DNA from: WLND01 sp040398845
GTDB taxonomy: Bacteria > Actinomycetota > Actinomycetes > S36-B12
Assembly: GCA_040398845.1 (NCBI GenBank)
Contig: JBBATH010000004.1
Span: 62,001 to 126,000 of the forward strand
DNA: 64,000 bases
Direction of reading: 5' to 3'
Below, piece after piece: positions 40,842 to 48,787 of the stretch. Within the stretch, counting starts at the first letter, position 1. Each line of letters starts with the position of its first letter. A model generated the notes under the pieces. That model was not told the origin of the DNA. It saw nothing but the letters and a program-made list of their open reading frames with translations, and searched no databases. Position numbers and translations under genes: made by a program.

Positions 40842-41384
40842 CTGCCCGACACCAACGTCCTACTCGGCATTCGTGAACTGGACTTGCTCATGCGCTGCCA
40901 CGCTGCCGAGGTCCTCGAGGTGGTCTGGTGCGACGAACTGTTCGCCGAGTTCGAGCGCAAACTGCCAGACGTGTGGGGATTCAGTCCCGAAAAGGCGCGT
41001 GACACTGTTCGCCGGTTCACTGCCGCGGCGCCCGGTGGGCGTATCACGCCCACCGCCTACGGCGGCTTAATCGGCGAGATGACAGGCAAGGACCCTGACG
41101 ATCACGCTATGGCCGCCGCCGCCCGTGCTGGTGCCGATGTCCTGCTCACTCATAACCTCGCGGACTTCCCGACTGACGACCTCGGCATGAACTGCACCGC
41201 GATGACGCCCGCCGACCTGTTCGCCCACCTCGCTGAGCTGTACCCGGAGGACCTCGCCGCGGTGATTCGTCGCAGTGCCGCGGGACTGAGTCGGCCGCCG
41301 CTGACCGCAGACGAAGTCCTCGACAAACTCGCAGAAGTCGGTCTTGGCGAGATGGCCACCCGCCTGCGCCCATTCATGCCATAG
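40842..41384 (+). CDS. PIN-domain RNase toxin (VapC50-like), start codon unclear
   Basis: The PIN fold starts with LPDTNVLLGIRELDLL, continues VVWCDELFAEFERKL and DPDDHAMAAAARAGADVLLT, and has a longer C-terminal region typical of the VapC50 type. The first catalytic Asp (PDTNV) lies upstream of the first in-frame ATG (40884). Between the antitoxin stop (40824-40826) and that Asp only CTG (40842) or ATC codons could initiate. So either a rare CTG start is used or the start codon has been lost and the toxin is silent. Confidence 0.7.
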   Translation: MPDTNVLLGIRELDLLMRCHAAEVLEVVWCDELFAEFERKLPDVWGFSPEKARDTVRRFTAAAPGGRITPTAYGGLIGEMTGKDPDDHAMAAAARAGADVLLTHNLADFPTDDLGMNCTAMTPADLFAHLAELYPEDLAAVIRRSAAGLSRPPLTADEVLDKLAEVGLGEMATRLRPFMP

Positions 41385-41903
41385 CCCGGGTTGAGCGCGA
41401 GGTCCCGGGCGCCGTCGCCCGACTTGAACTCCCGGCCAGCCAGATCACCGTCCGAAACCCCCACTGAGCCCGACATGTCCATGCTCGCGCCACTCATCGG
41501 CGGACGATGGGCGCGCTTTATAGCCGGTGAAGCAATGACCCATCACATGTTTTCCCCGGTGGAGGTCCTCGTGAACACGACCAACGGCGCCGCGCCTGTG
41601 GATTCCCGATGACGTGAGCAGTCTGCGCGTCGCCCGACGTGAGGGGAACGTTTACGTCCACCACACTGAGATGCTCCCGCCACATGTCCAGTCGCGAGTT
41701 GATCCCTTTTGCGACCTTGATGGCCGACGGGCCGAGGTGACTACGGGACACGTAGCCATCAGCCCACGGCTGGCACCCACCGTGCGCTTGCAATCCGGTC
41801 GTTCTCCGGCTGCCTTCCACGTGCCACAGTGCAGATATCGGGCGCAATCATCGTCGCCTGTTCTTGATCGTCCGATTCACGAACAGTCGCGATACGCCGA
41901 GCC
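41385..41903. other. Spacer without recognisable gene
   Basis: About 520 bases between the PIN gene and the 3' end of the FAD oxidoreductase. Frames on both strands match no family. It marks the right edge of the decayed accessory zone. Confidence 0.5.
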
Positions 41904-43502
41904 TCAGGATCGCGGCCCGCGCACATCCTTGAGCACCTGCTGGCTCGCCAACCGGCCCGGCGCACCGACCACGCAGCCGCCCGGGTGGGTGCCTGATCCG
42001 CACTGGTAATAACCCTCAATGGGCGTGCGGTACTGGCTCCATCCCGGCGCCGGCCGGAAGATGTACATCTGCGGGGCAAGGAATTCACCCGCGTAAATAT
42101 TGCCCTCGCTGAGGCCGGTGACCCGCTCGATATCGAGGGGGGTGACAACCTCGCGGTGGACAACGAGATCGCTGAAACCCGGGAAGTACGAGTCGAGGTG
42201 ACGCTGCACGGTGTCGCCGAGGTTCTGGCGCTCGGTGTCCCAGTCGCTGCCCTTCAGCTCGTATGGGGTGTACATGACGAAGCAGGACATGACGTGCTTG
42301 CCCGCGGGTGCCATATCAGGGTCGATGAACGACTGGATGCAGGCATCGATGTAGGGCTTGTCGCTGTACCAGCCGTACTTCGCCGGATCGAAGGCCCGTT
42401 CGAGGTACTCAATGGACGGCCCGATATTCACGAAGCCCTGGTACTGATCGGTGCGGCCAGGGAGCGCGGGGTACTGCGGCGCGCCGTCGAGCGCGAAGTT
42501 GACCTTCGATGCAGTGCCCTGGAACCGAAAGCGCTCGATGTTCTCGACGAGGTCTGTCGGCAGCTCACGCGGGTCAACGAGCTGCAGGAAGGTGCGGCGC
42601 GGATCCAACGAGCTCACCACCACCGGCGCCGTGAATTCGGTGCCGTCGGTGAGGGCGACCCCGGTGGCCTTTCCACCGGAGACGACCACGTGTGAGACCG
42701 GTGCGTCAAGGCGTATCTCTGCGCCGAAGGACTGAGCAGCGCGGGCGAGGACCTGAGTGAATCCGCCGTTTCCGCCCTTGTGGAATGACCACGAGCCCAT
42801 GATGCCGTCGTGCTCGCCCATCGACATGAACAGGAGCACGAGGCCGGAGCCCTGCGACATCGGACCGACCTTGGTGCCGATGATTCCCGAGGATGCGATG
42901 AGTCCCTTGACGATGTCGCTCTCGAAGTAGTCGTCGAGAAAGTCAGCAGCACTGCCCGTGATGAGCCGTACGGCGTCGTGCACCACCTTCTTGTCAGCCT
43001 TGCCGAGGTGCGCGAGGAGCCCAGCGACGTCCTCCCTGTCCTGCGGGCTCGAGCCGAAGATATTCGGGGGCATGCTGTCGAACAGTGGCTTGATGAACTG
43101 CTGGACGCGCGAGATGTCGAACTCGTAGCGGTCCATGGCATCGGCATCGGCCTTCGAATGCCGGGAGATTTCACGGATGTTCGCGTCGCGATCCTGGCCG
43201 AGGAGCAAGTAGTCGCCGTTCTCCATCGGCGCGAATGTCGAGTTCATGAGCAGGGGCATGAACCCGTGCCGCACGAGTTCGAGCTCCTGAATGATCTCGG
43301 GCCGAATCAGGCTGAGGCCGTACGAGAAGGTCGTGAAGCTGAACCCCGGATGCAACTCCTCGGTGATCGCTGCGCCACCAACGAGATGACGTCGTTCGAG
43401 GATGAGGGTGCGCAGCCCAGCCTTCGCGAGGTAGGCGCCATTGACGAGGCCGTTGTGACCGCCGCCAACGATGATGGCGTCGTACTGGTGGGTGTTCGAC
43501 AT
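41904..43502 (-). CDS. FAD-dependent oxidoreductase, phytoene-desaturase-like (COG1233)
   Basis: About 532 residues from ATG 43502; a longer frame would overlap the upstream gene. The dinucleotide motif IIVGGGHNGLVNGAYLAKAG is at residues 9-28, followed by VLERRHLVGGAA-like sequence (LILERRHLVGGAA), and the C-terminus has GTHPGGCVVGAPG, the FAD-binding end of CrtI-type amine oxidases. It is the second gene after a GcvT-like protein, one base apart. It is likely the oxidising partner for a methylated substrate rather than a carotenoid enzyme. Confidence 0.85.
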   Translation of the reverse strand: MSNTHQYDAIIVGGGHNGLVNGAYLAKAGLRTLILERRHLVGGAAITEELHPGFSFTTFSYGLSLIRPEIIQELELVRHGFMPLLMNSTFAPMENGDYLLLGQDRDANIREISRHSKADADAMDRYEFDISRVQQFIKPLFDSMPPNIFGSSPQDREDVAGLLAHLGKADKKVVHDAVRLITGSAADFLDDYFESDIVKGLIASSGIIGTKVGPMSQGSGLVLLFMSMGEHDGIMGSWSFHKGGNGGFTQVLARAAQSFGAEIRLDAPVSHVVVSGGKATGVALTDGTEFTAPVVVSSLDPRRTFLQLVDPRELPTDLVENIERFRFQGTASKVNFALDGAPQYPALPGRTDQYQGFVNIGPSIEYLERAFDPAKYGWYSDKPYIDACIQSFIDPDMAPAGKHVMSCFVMYTPYELKGSDWDTERQNLGDTVQRHLDSYFPGFSDLVVHREVVTPLDIERVTGLSEGNIYAGEFLAPQMYIFRPAPGWSQYRTPIEGYYQCGSGTHPGGCVVGAPGRLASQQVLKDVRGPRS

Positions 43503-43503
43503 G

Positions 43504-44706
43504 TCAGGCCAGCTTTCGCTCGGGGTTGAAGAATGGAAGGCGGACGATCTCCGCGGGAACCGTGAGGTATTCATGGTTGACCGTCTGCTCGACGTGGACG
43601 ACGCCGCCGACCTTTGCGAGCTCCGGCTTCACCCGCGCGATGGCGATATAGCGCTGCATCTGCGGGGAGTACATCAGGCTCGTCGCATAGCCCGCCCTTG
43701 CGCCGTGGTCGTCGTAGAGCATCGTCTCCCACGGCACCGGGATCTCGTCCATGTGCGGGATGAGACCGGCGTTCACGTAGAGGTCGTTGTAGGCCTTCCA
43801 GTCGAGCATGAGCCCGACGGTCGACCAGCGCGAGGTCTTCTCGGCGAGTTCGCGCAAGATGGCACGCCTGCCGATGAAGGGCCTGGTGTCGTCCCCAATG
43901 TTCTTCAGGAGCCAGCCGAGCCCGAGCTCGGTCGCTGTCACGCGCTCCTCGTCGTTGTAGGCGAATCGACTGGACGAGAACTCAACGCCGATCAGCGGCA
44001 GCCCCGCCTCGATGCGGGCCATCGACAGTGCCTGCTCCCCAAACGGCCGTAGGCCGTGGCCCTCACCCGCAGCCATGACGGTGTCGAGCACGTCAAGAGC
44101 ATCTGCCGCTTCGACCAAGATCTCATAGCCGAGGTCGCCGGAGAAGCCGGTGCGGCTGATGGTGACCGGGTGACCGGCGATCTTGGCCGGCGTGAAGCTG
44201 AAGTATGAGAGGGCGGCGATCTCGGGGGCGAGTTGCTCAAGAATGACCCTCGATCTAGGCCCCTGAACCGCAAGGATCCCGTAGTCCTCAGAGGCATCGG
44301 TGATCTCGACCTGCAGCGATCCGATGAGGGATCGCAGGTACGAAAGGTTGGGCTCAGCTGCGGTGAGGAGGAACTCGTCGGCCGTATGCCGGAACACGAC
44401 ACCGTCTTCAAGCACATAGCCGGCGTCGTCGCACCACACCGTGTACTGCGCACGCCCGGGTCGGCAGGTGCGGACATCGCGAGCCATGACGCCGCCGAGA
44501 AAGCGTTCGGCATCCCGGCCTCGTATCCAGTACTTGTACAAAGGCGAGGCGTCGAAGAATGCCGCCGCATTGCGAACACCGAAGTACTCGTGTTTCGCAG
44601 AGAAGTCATAGCGGACAGCGGACAGGTACCCGGCCCAGTGGCCCCACAAACCGGTCTGACTCAGTTCGGCGAGGCGCGGGTGGAATGGCGTGGTCTGGAT
44701 CATCAA
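43504..44706 (-). CDS. GcvT-like aminomethyltransferase/demethylase
   Basis: This 400-residue stand-alone GcvT-family protein (GLWGHWAGYLSAVRYDFS, FFDASPLYKYWI, GILAVQGPRSR, TGFSGDLGYEILV) should bind tetrahydrofolate and accept a methyl or methylene group. Relatives include glycine-cleavage T-protein, DmdA and sarcosine-oxidase subunits; which one applies is not clear. Encoded with a FAD oxidoreductase, it repeats as two proteins the oxidase-plus-folate design fused in the gene at 24694. It is divergent from a TetR gene. Confidence 0.87.
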   Translation of the reverse strand: MMIQTTPFHPRLAELSQTGLWGHWAGYLSAVRYDFSAKHEYFGVRNAAAFFDASPLYKYWIRGRDAERFLGGVMARDVRTCRPGRAQYTVWCDDAGYVLEDGVVFRHTADEFLLTAAEPNLSYLRSLIGSLQVEITDASEDYGILAVQGPRSRVILEQLAPEIAALSYFSFTPAKIAGHPVTISRTGFSGDLGYEILVEAADALDVLDTVMAAGEGHGLRPFGEQALSMARIEAGLPLIGVEFSSSRFAYNDEERVTATELGLGWLLKNIGDDTRPFIGRRAILRELAEKTSRWSTVGLMLDWKAYNDLYVNAGLIPHMDEIPVPWETMLYDDHGARAGYATSLMYSPQMQRYIAIARVKPELAKVGGVVHVEQTVNHEYLTVPAEIVRLPFFNPERKLA

Positions 44707-44773
44707 GGTCCTCTTTCTCTTCGGGCCCTCGGGAGCCGTGACGGATCTGGGCTACCGTGGGCGACAGCGCAAG

Positions 44774-44812
44774 CCTAAGGAATTATTGGACAGGTGCGCA
44801 ATAGTGATTAGG
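44774..44812. promoter_or_regulatory. Imperfect inverted repeat over the divergent GcvT/TetR promoter
   Basis: CCTAA...TTATTG and CAATAG...TTAGG are arranged symmetrically around a 10-base centre. The right arm overlaps TAGGGT (44809-44814), which is six bases before the TetR ATG (44821), a leaderless-type geometry. This is a probable TetR autoregulation site. Confidence 0.45.
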
Positions 44813-44820
44813 GTCAATCC

Positions 44821-45423
44821 ATGGCGCGCATGAACCCCGACCTCCGCCGGGAGTCGATCGTGGCCGCCACCTTGGCGGTCATGCAGCGTCAGGGAATCGC
44901 GGCAACCACAGTGAGAGACGTCGCCACGGAGCTCGGCACATCGAGTGGGCTCATCCATCACTACGTCACGTCGATGGACGAACTCATCACCGAGGCCTTC
45001 GAGCGAGCGGCGACCGAGGACCTCGAACGTGCCGCCGCTGCCGTGTCGGGTGGCTCCGACCCGATCGATCGCCTCCGCCGCTTCTTCGAAAGCTACACGC
45101 GGGCTGACGACGACTCGGGCATGCAACTGTGGCTCGATGCCTGGGCCGAGGCAGCCCGCCGGCCAGCCCTGCAACAGGCCTCGCGCCGACTGAACGAAGC
45201 ATGGCAGCGACTTCTCTGCAATCTCATTAAGGACGGCTGCGCACAAGGAGTGATGAGGAGCGAGGATCCCGAAGGGACCGCCTGGCGATTGCTATCACTC
45301 CTCGACGGTCTCACCCTCCAGTGCGTCGCGCACGGCGATACCGTCACGCGGGAACAGGTCATGCTCTGGTCGCATCGGGCCGCCGAGATGGAACTTGGCC
45401 TTCCTCAAGGGACGTTGGCCTAG
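44821..45423 (+). CDS. TetR/BetI-like transcriptional regulator
   Basis: This is a 200-residue repressor with HTH TTVRDVATELGTSSGLIHHY at about residues 30-49 and a BetI_C-type ligand domain (LLSLLDGLTLQCVAHGD). It is paralogous to the regulator at 14698 and, like it, sits beside a demethylation gene set. Divergence from the GcvT gene and the inverted repeat in between suggest it controls that operon. Confidence 0.9.
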   Translation: MARMNPDLRRESIVAATLAVMQRQGIAATTVRDVATELGTSSGLIHHYVTSMDELITEAFERAATEDLERAAAAVSGGSDPIDRLRRFFESYTRADDDSGMQLWLDAWAEAARRPALQQASRRLNEAWQRLLCNLIKDGCAQGVMRSEDPEGTAWRLLSLLDGLTLQCVAHGDTVTREQVMLWSHRAAEMELGLPQGTLA

Positions 45424-45517
45424 CCAGTCCAACTGGCACCCGCACGTTGCTGCGAGTGAAATTCATTGACACCACTGATGAAAAACCCAAGGATAGAAAT
45501 TACATGCGGGAGGTGCA

Positions 45518-45973
45518 ATGTTTAAGGTGGCCGACGAAGCTAGGTTCGTTATCCAGCGGTTCGAGCTGGCCGAACGTCTTGAATCGTTCGCGGACAACCT
45601 CCCAGACCCTTCGCAGCAGGCCGAGCAACGCAAGATTGCGATGGAGTTAATCAATGAACTGGGGCCGCTTCGGCTCGTTATCGTGGGCAAACTCCTCGGC
45701 CTGATGGAGAAGACCGCACGCGAATGGGCTAAGGAGGGTGCGTTGCGCATCGAGATCCGCGATCCCCGCATGCTTATCGATCCGCTCAGCGTTCACACCG
45801 TCTTTCACCTCGTGAAGGAGTTGAGGGCCGCCGGTCAAACGCGCTTGCTCCTAGCCTCGGTGACTCGAAGGCTGGCCGACGCAGCACTACTTGAGACCTC
45901 GGACCCGCGGGGGAGCCTTGGACACGTGCGCCAGGGTCAAGGGGAGATCGCTCGACTTCGTCCCAGCGCCTGA
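45518..45973 (+). CDS. Hypothetical protein with possible DNA-binding helix
   Basis: I do not recognise this 151-residue protein. It is rich in helices, with LVIVGKLLGLMEKTAREWAK resembling a helix-turn-helix, and a hydrophilic tail. GGGAGG precedes ATG 45518. It ends 46 bases before a strong inverted repeat and is followed by an Xre-type gene, so a regulatory or antitoxin role is possible. No toxin partner is obvious. Confidence 0.5.
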   Translation: MFKVADEARFVIQRFELAERLESFADNLPDPSQQAEQRKIAMELINELGPLRLVIVGKLLGLMEKTAREWAKEGALRIEIRDPRMLIDPLSVHTVFHLVKELRAAGQTRLLLASVTRRLADAALLETSDPRGSLGHVRQGQGEIARLRPSA

Positions 45974-46018
45974 GGTCAGACTGACCCCGTTCGCGACGAA
46001 TCGTCTAACTAGCCTTCC

Positions 46019-46052
46019 CGGCTATCGCCCGATGCACTGCGGGCGATAGCCG
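46019..46052. repeat. Perfect 12-bp inverted repeat with 10-base loop
   Basis: CGGCTATCGCCC (46019-46030) and GGGCGATAGCCG (46041-46052) flank gatgcactgc. It lies immediately before the SD and GTG of the Xre gene. It could be a terminator for the preceding gene (no T-tract) or an operator or attenuator for the next. Confidence 0.7.
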
Positions 46053-46063
46053 AGAGGATTACC

Positions 46064-46453
46064 GTGACATTGACTTCCAAGACCAGCACTCATGATGCTG
46101 CCACCGTCGCCTCTGACAGCGAAGGGTCGCTGCTGCTCCACCTGAGATCCCTGCGAGGCGGGCGTTCCCTTGAAGACGTCGCGCAGCGAGCCGGAATTCG
46201 CGCTGACGAACTCTCCCGAATAGAACGAGGACTCACGCGCCAAGTGAGATGGGAAACCCTGCTTCGACTCATGCGTACGTACGACTGCGGCCCCGGTGAT
46301 CTGATGGCCATCGCAGTACCCGTGGTTATCAAATACCCCACCTCTCCGCGCAACGCCATGCTGGCCGCGATGCAGTCCGGCGTGGGCAATGAGGTCCCGC
46401 AGCGAAGGGTCCTCCCCCGCGAGACCAGCACCGGCCTCGACGCAGCCGCCTAG
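46064..46453 (+). CDS. Xre-family HTH protein
   Basis: These 129 residues start at GTG 46064 with GAGAGG six bases upstream. A Cro/CI-type HTH spans about residues 32-62 (SLEDVAQRAGIRADELSRIE), with a disordered N-terminal leader and a basic, Ala-rich tail. It probably binds the perfect inverted repeat next to its start. No protease or toxin partner is adjacent. Confidence 0.7.
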   Translation: MTLTSKTSTHDAATVASDSEGSLLLHLRSLRGGRSLEDVAQRAGIRADELSRIERGLTRQVRWETLLRLMRTYDCGPGDLMAIAVPVVIKYPTSPRNAMLAAMQSGVGNEVPQRRVLPRETSTGLDAAA

Positions 46454-46548
46454 CAAGACCTTGCCGAGCCCACCGAGCGCGGGCCAATCCACCGCCCCTT
46501 CCGCCCGGCAAACAGGTCCCTGACCTTGCACCCGGGCGGAGTCTAGGC

Positions 46549-47202
46549 ATGCAGCCGGACGTCTACCGCGCGAGCGAACCGGCAGAACTCCAGCAAGGCG
46601 ACATCTGCTTCGCGCCAGTGGCCCGCCTGCAATCGAGCACGCCACCACGTACCCCCGTCTGGGAGTCATTGGACCAAGTCGTGCTTCCTGTTGATGCGAT
46701 GAGCGAGCACGAGCCGGCACTCACCGCCCACATCGGATACACAGCGGTCATGGTGGTCACGCACGACTGCCAGATGGACAAGGAGGCGGCAGTCACCCTT
46801 GCCGAGAACGACCCCGAGCTCGATCGCTTCGTGACAGTCGTCCCACTTGTCCCGGTGGACTGGTTGCGCACCAGTGAGATGCACCTTCTCTCCGGCGACA
46901 CGACCGGTTATTTTCCCGTCCCCGCATGGGCCGAGCACGGCATCATCGGCGGGGTCGCCGATCTCACGTGCCCCACAACTATCGACCGGCACCTCCTCAT
47001 TCGACGGATGGCGAGCCTCACCGATGACTCACGTGGCCGGCTCCGCCTTGCGCTCGCGCGACTGTTCGCCTTTCGGTCTCCGGAGATCGGGTTCGAGATC
47101 GAGAACGGCGGTGAAGTACGCCTGGTACTACAACCGGAGCCTCCGCGCCCGAAGCGGCCCGCTCACCGAGCGCCACCGGCAACTTCAGCGGACTCGCCTT
47201 GA
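46549..47202 (+). CDS. Hypothetical protein with a VVTHDCQMDK motif
   Basis: I cannot name this 217-residue protein. It opens with AELQQGDICFAPVARL and has VVTHDCQMDKE near residue 65. A similar 'GDI ... V(T/S)xxCD' layout occurs in uncharacterised proteins of phage and defence neighbourhoods. His and Cys in that motif could be catalytic or bind metal. The C-terminus is Pro-rich. No operon partner is evident. Confidence 0.55.
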   Translation: MQPDVYRASEPAELQQGDICFAPVARLQSSTPPRTPVWESLDQVVLPVDAMSEHEPALTAHIGYTAVMVVTHDCQMDKEAAVTLAENDPELDRFVTVVPLVPVDWLRTSEMHLLSGDTTGYFPVPAWAEHGIIGGVADLTCPTTIDRHLLIRRMASLTDDSRGRLRLALARLFAFRSPEIGFEIENGGEVRLVLQPEPPRPKRPAHRAPPATSADSP

Positions 47203-47252
47203 GTCACGAGTAGCGGGCCTGCGGCCTCGTACGAGCATCCACGCATTCACGT

Positions 47253-48134
47253 TCAGTCGGGCGGGCTCACGAGGGCATTGAGCTCGGCGATTGACTCAGC
47301 GTCAAGGGTCACCGCCGATGCGCCGCAGTTCTCCTCAAGGTGCCCGACCGAGCCCGTTCCCGGGATCGGAAGCATGACCGGCGAGTGCTGGAGCAGCCAC
47401 GCGAGCGCGACCTGTGCGGCCGTGCATCCGTGCCGCAGTGCGACGGCCGCTACCGGGCCATCTGCGGCGAGCAGCGCGCGGTTGCCAAGCGGGAACCACG
47501 GGATAAAACCGACGTCGTTCGCGGTGCAGTGTGCGAGGAGGGCCTCGCTCGCGCGGTCGCCGGCGTTGTAGAGATTCTGGACGCTCACAACATCAATGAT
47601 GTTCTGCGCGGCGAGTAAATCGTCAACGCTCACCTCGGAGATGCCCACATGCCGAATAAGGCCATCAGACTGCATGTCCTTAATGGCCCCGAACTGATCC
47701 TCTAGCGCAACGAGCGGATCGATGCGGTGCAACTGCCACAGGTCGATCCGCTCAAGCCCGAGCCGGCGAAGGGACATCAGCACGCACTGCCGCAGGTACT
47801 CGGGCCGGCCCACAGGAGCCCACGTATCGGGCCCCTGACGGGTGAGGCCGCCCTTCGTCGCGATGAGGATTCCGTCGTAAGGGTGGAGTGCCTCGCGGAT
47901 GAGGTCCTCGCTCACCTCAGGGCCGTACGAGTCTGCCGTGTCAATGAAGTCGACCCCGAGCTCGACCGCACGCCTCAGCACAGCGACCGCCGTAACTCGA
48001 TCAGCAGGGTCCCCCCAAATCCCCTGGCCGGTGATGCGCATGGCTCCGAATCCAAGGCGCTGGACGGTGATCGGGTCAGCGGACGCAGCCGCGAGGGTGT
48101 AGGTCTGGTCGGGCACGGTGCTCAGAGTCGTCAT
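47253..48134 (-). CDS. Aldo/keto reductase
   Basis: About 293 residues from ATG 48134; a longer frame begins at 48170. The NADPH-dependent barrel has GFGAMRITG, the catalytic D and Y in DTADSYGPEVSEDL, Lys in IATKGG and His in LWQLHRID, all in place. It resembles oxidoreductases of the YajO/pyridoxal-reductase type. The substrate is unknown. It is followed at its 5' side by a HAD gene on the same strand. Confidence 0.9.
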   Translation of the reverse strand: MTTLSTVPDQTYTLAAASADPITVQRLGFGAMRITGQGIWGDPADRVTAVAVLRRAVELGVDFIDTADSYGPEVSEDLIREALHPYDGILIATKGGLTRQGPDTWAPVGRPEYLRQCVLMSLRRLGLERIDLWQLHRIDPLVALEDQFGAIKDMQSDGLIRHVGISEVSVDDLLAAQNIIDVVSVQNLYNAGDRASEALLAHCTANDVGFIPWFPLGNRALLAADGPVAAVALRHGCTAAQVALAWLLQHSPVMLPIPGTGSVGHLEENCGASAVTLDAESIAELNALVSPPD

Positions 48135-48187
48135 GCCGTCATCTAACCGCCCATAGACGAATGGCACCAAACTGATTGGACGTCAGA

Positions 48188-48787
48188 TCAAGCCGGCGTG
48201 GGAGTGTGGAGCCCGACGTCGATGACGAGATGGATACCAGCAGCCGCAGCTGAGGCGATGCCGATCGCGGTGTCCTCGTAAGCGACGCACGTACTCGCGT
48301 TCACCCCGAGCATTTCCATCGCAAGGAGGTACGCATCGGGCTCAGGTTTCCCACGCGCGACATCATCGACCGTCACGACAGTGTCGAAGAGGCCGCGAAT
48401 GCCGACCGCCTCGAGGGTCTCATCGACCGCGAGCCTCGGGCCACCCGAGACGACCGCCATCGGAAGCACGCCCGAGTACTGTCGGGCAATCAGCACCACA
48501 TGGTCCAACGGCTCAAGCAAGTGAGTCGAGGCCCTGAAGAGGGCAAGGCCTTCGGCACCGATCCGGGCGCGCGCCTCCGGTGCCTCGCCGGGGAACGCGG
48601 CCGAGATGAACGGCTCCATGCTGTGACCGGCCCAGGCGGTGAACCAAGCATCGGACATCTCGAATCCGCGCTGGCCGAAAACTTGGCGCCAGCACTCGCG
48701 GTACAGGCCGAGGGTGTCGACGAGGGTGCCGTCGCAGTCGAAGAGCAGGGCGGTCGTGCCCGCGGGAGGTTGCAGTCCGTTGGTCAC
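48188..48787 (-). CDS. HAD-superfamily phosphatase (beta-phosphoglucomutase-like)
   Basis: This 199-residue subfamily IA HAD hydrolase has nucleophile motif LLFDCDGTLVDT at residues 13-24, VVSGGPR with the second-motif Ser near 115, and GKPEPDAYL with the Lys near 147. YEDTAIGIASA supplies the acidic pair. The four-helix cap suits small sugar phosphates. Its start overlaps the stop of the upstream permease gene by four bases. Confidence 0.9.
   Translation of the reverse strand: MTNGLQPPAGTTALLFDCDGTLVDTLGLYRECWRQVFGQRGFEMSDAWFTAWAGHSMEPFISAAFPGEAPEARARIGAEGLALFRASTHLLEPLDHVVLIARQYSGVLPMAVVSGGPRLAVDETLEAVGIRGLFDTVVTVDDVARGKPEPDAYLLAMEMLGVNASTCVAYEDTAIGIASAAAAGIHLVIDVGLHTPTPA

Noticed and set aside
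41614..42009. Possible 131-residue gene in the spacer after the PIN gene
   Set aside because: It runs into the 3' end of the FAD oxidoreductase antisense, has no recognisable motif and no ribosome-binding site.
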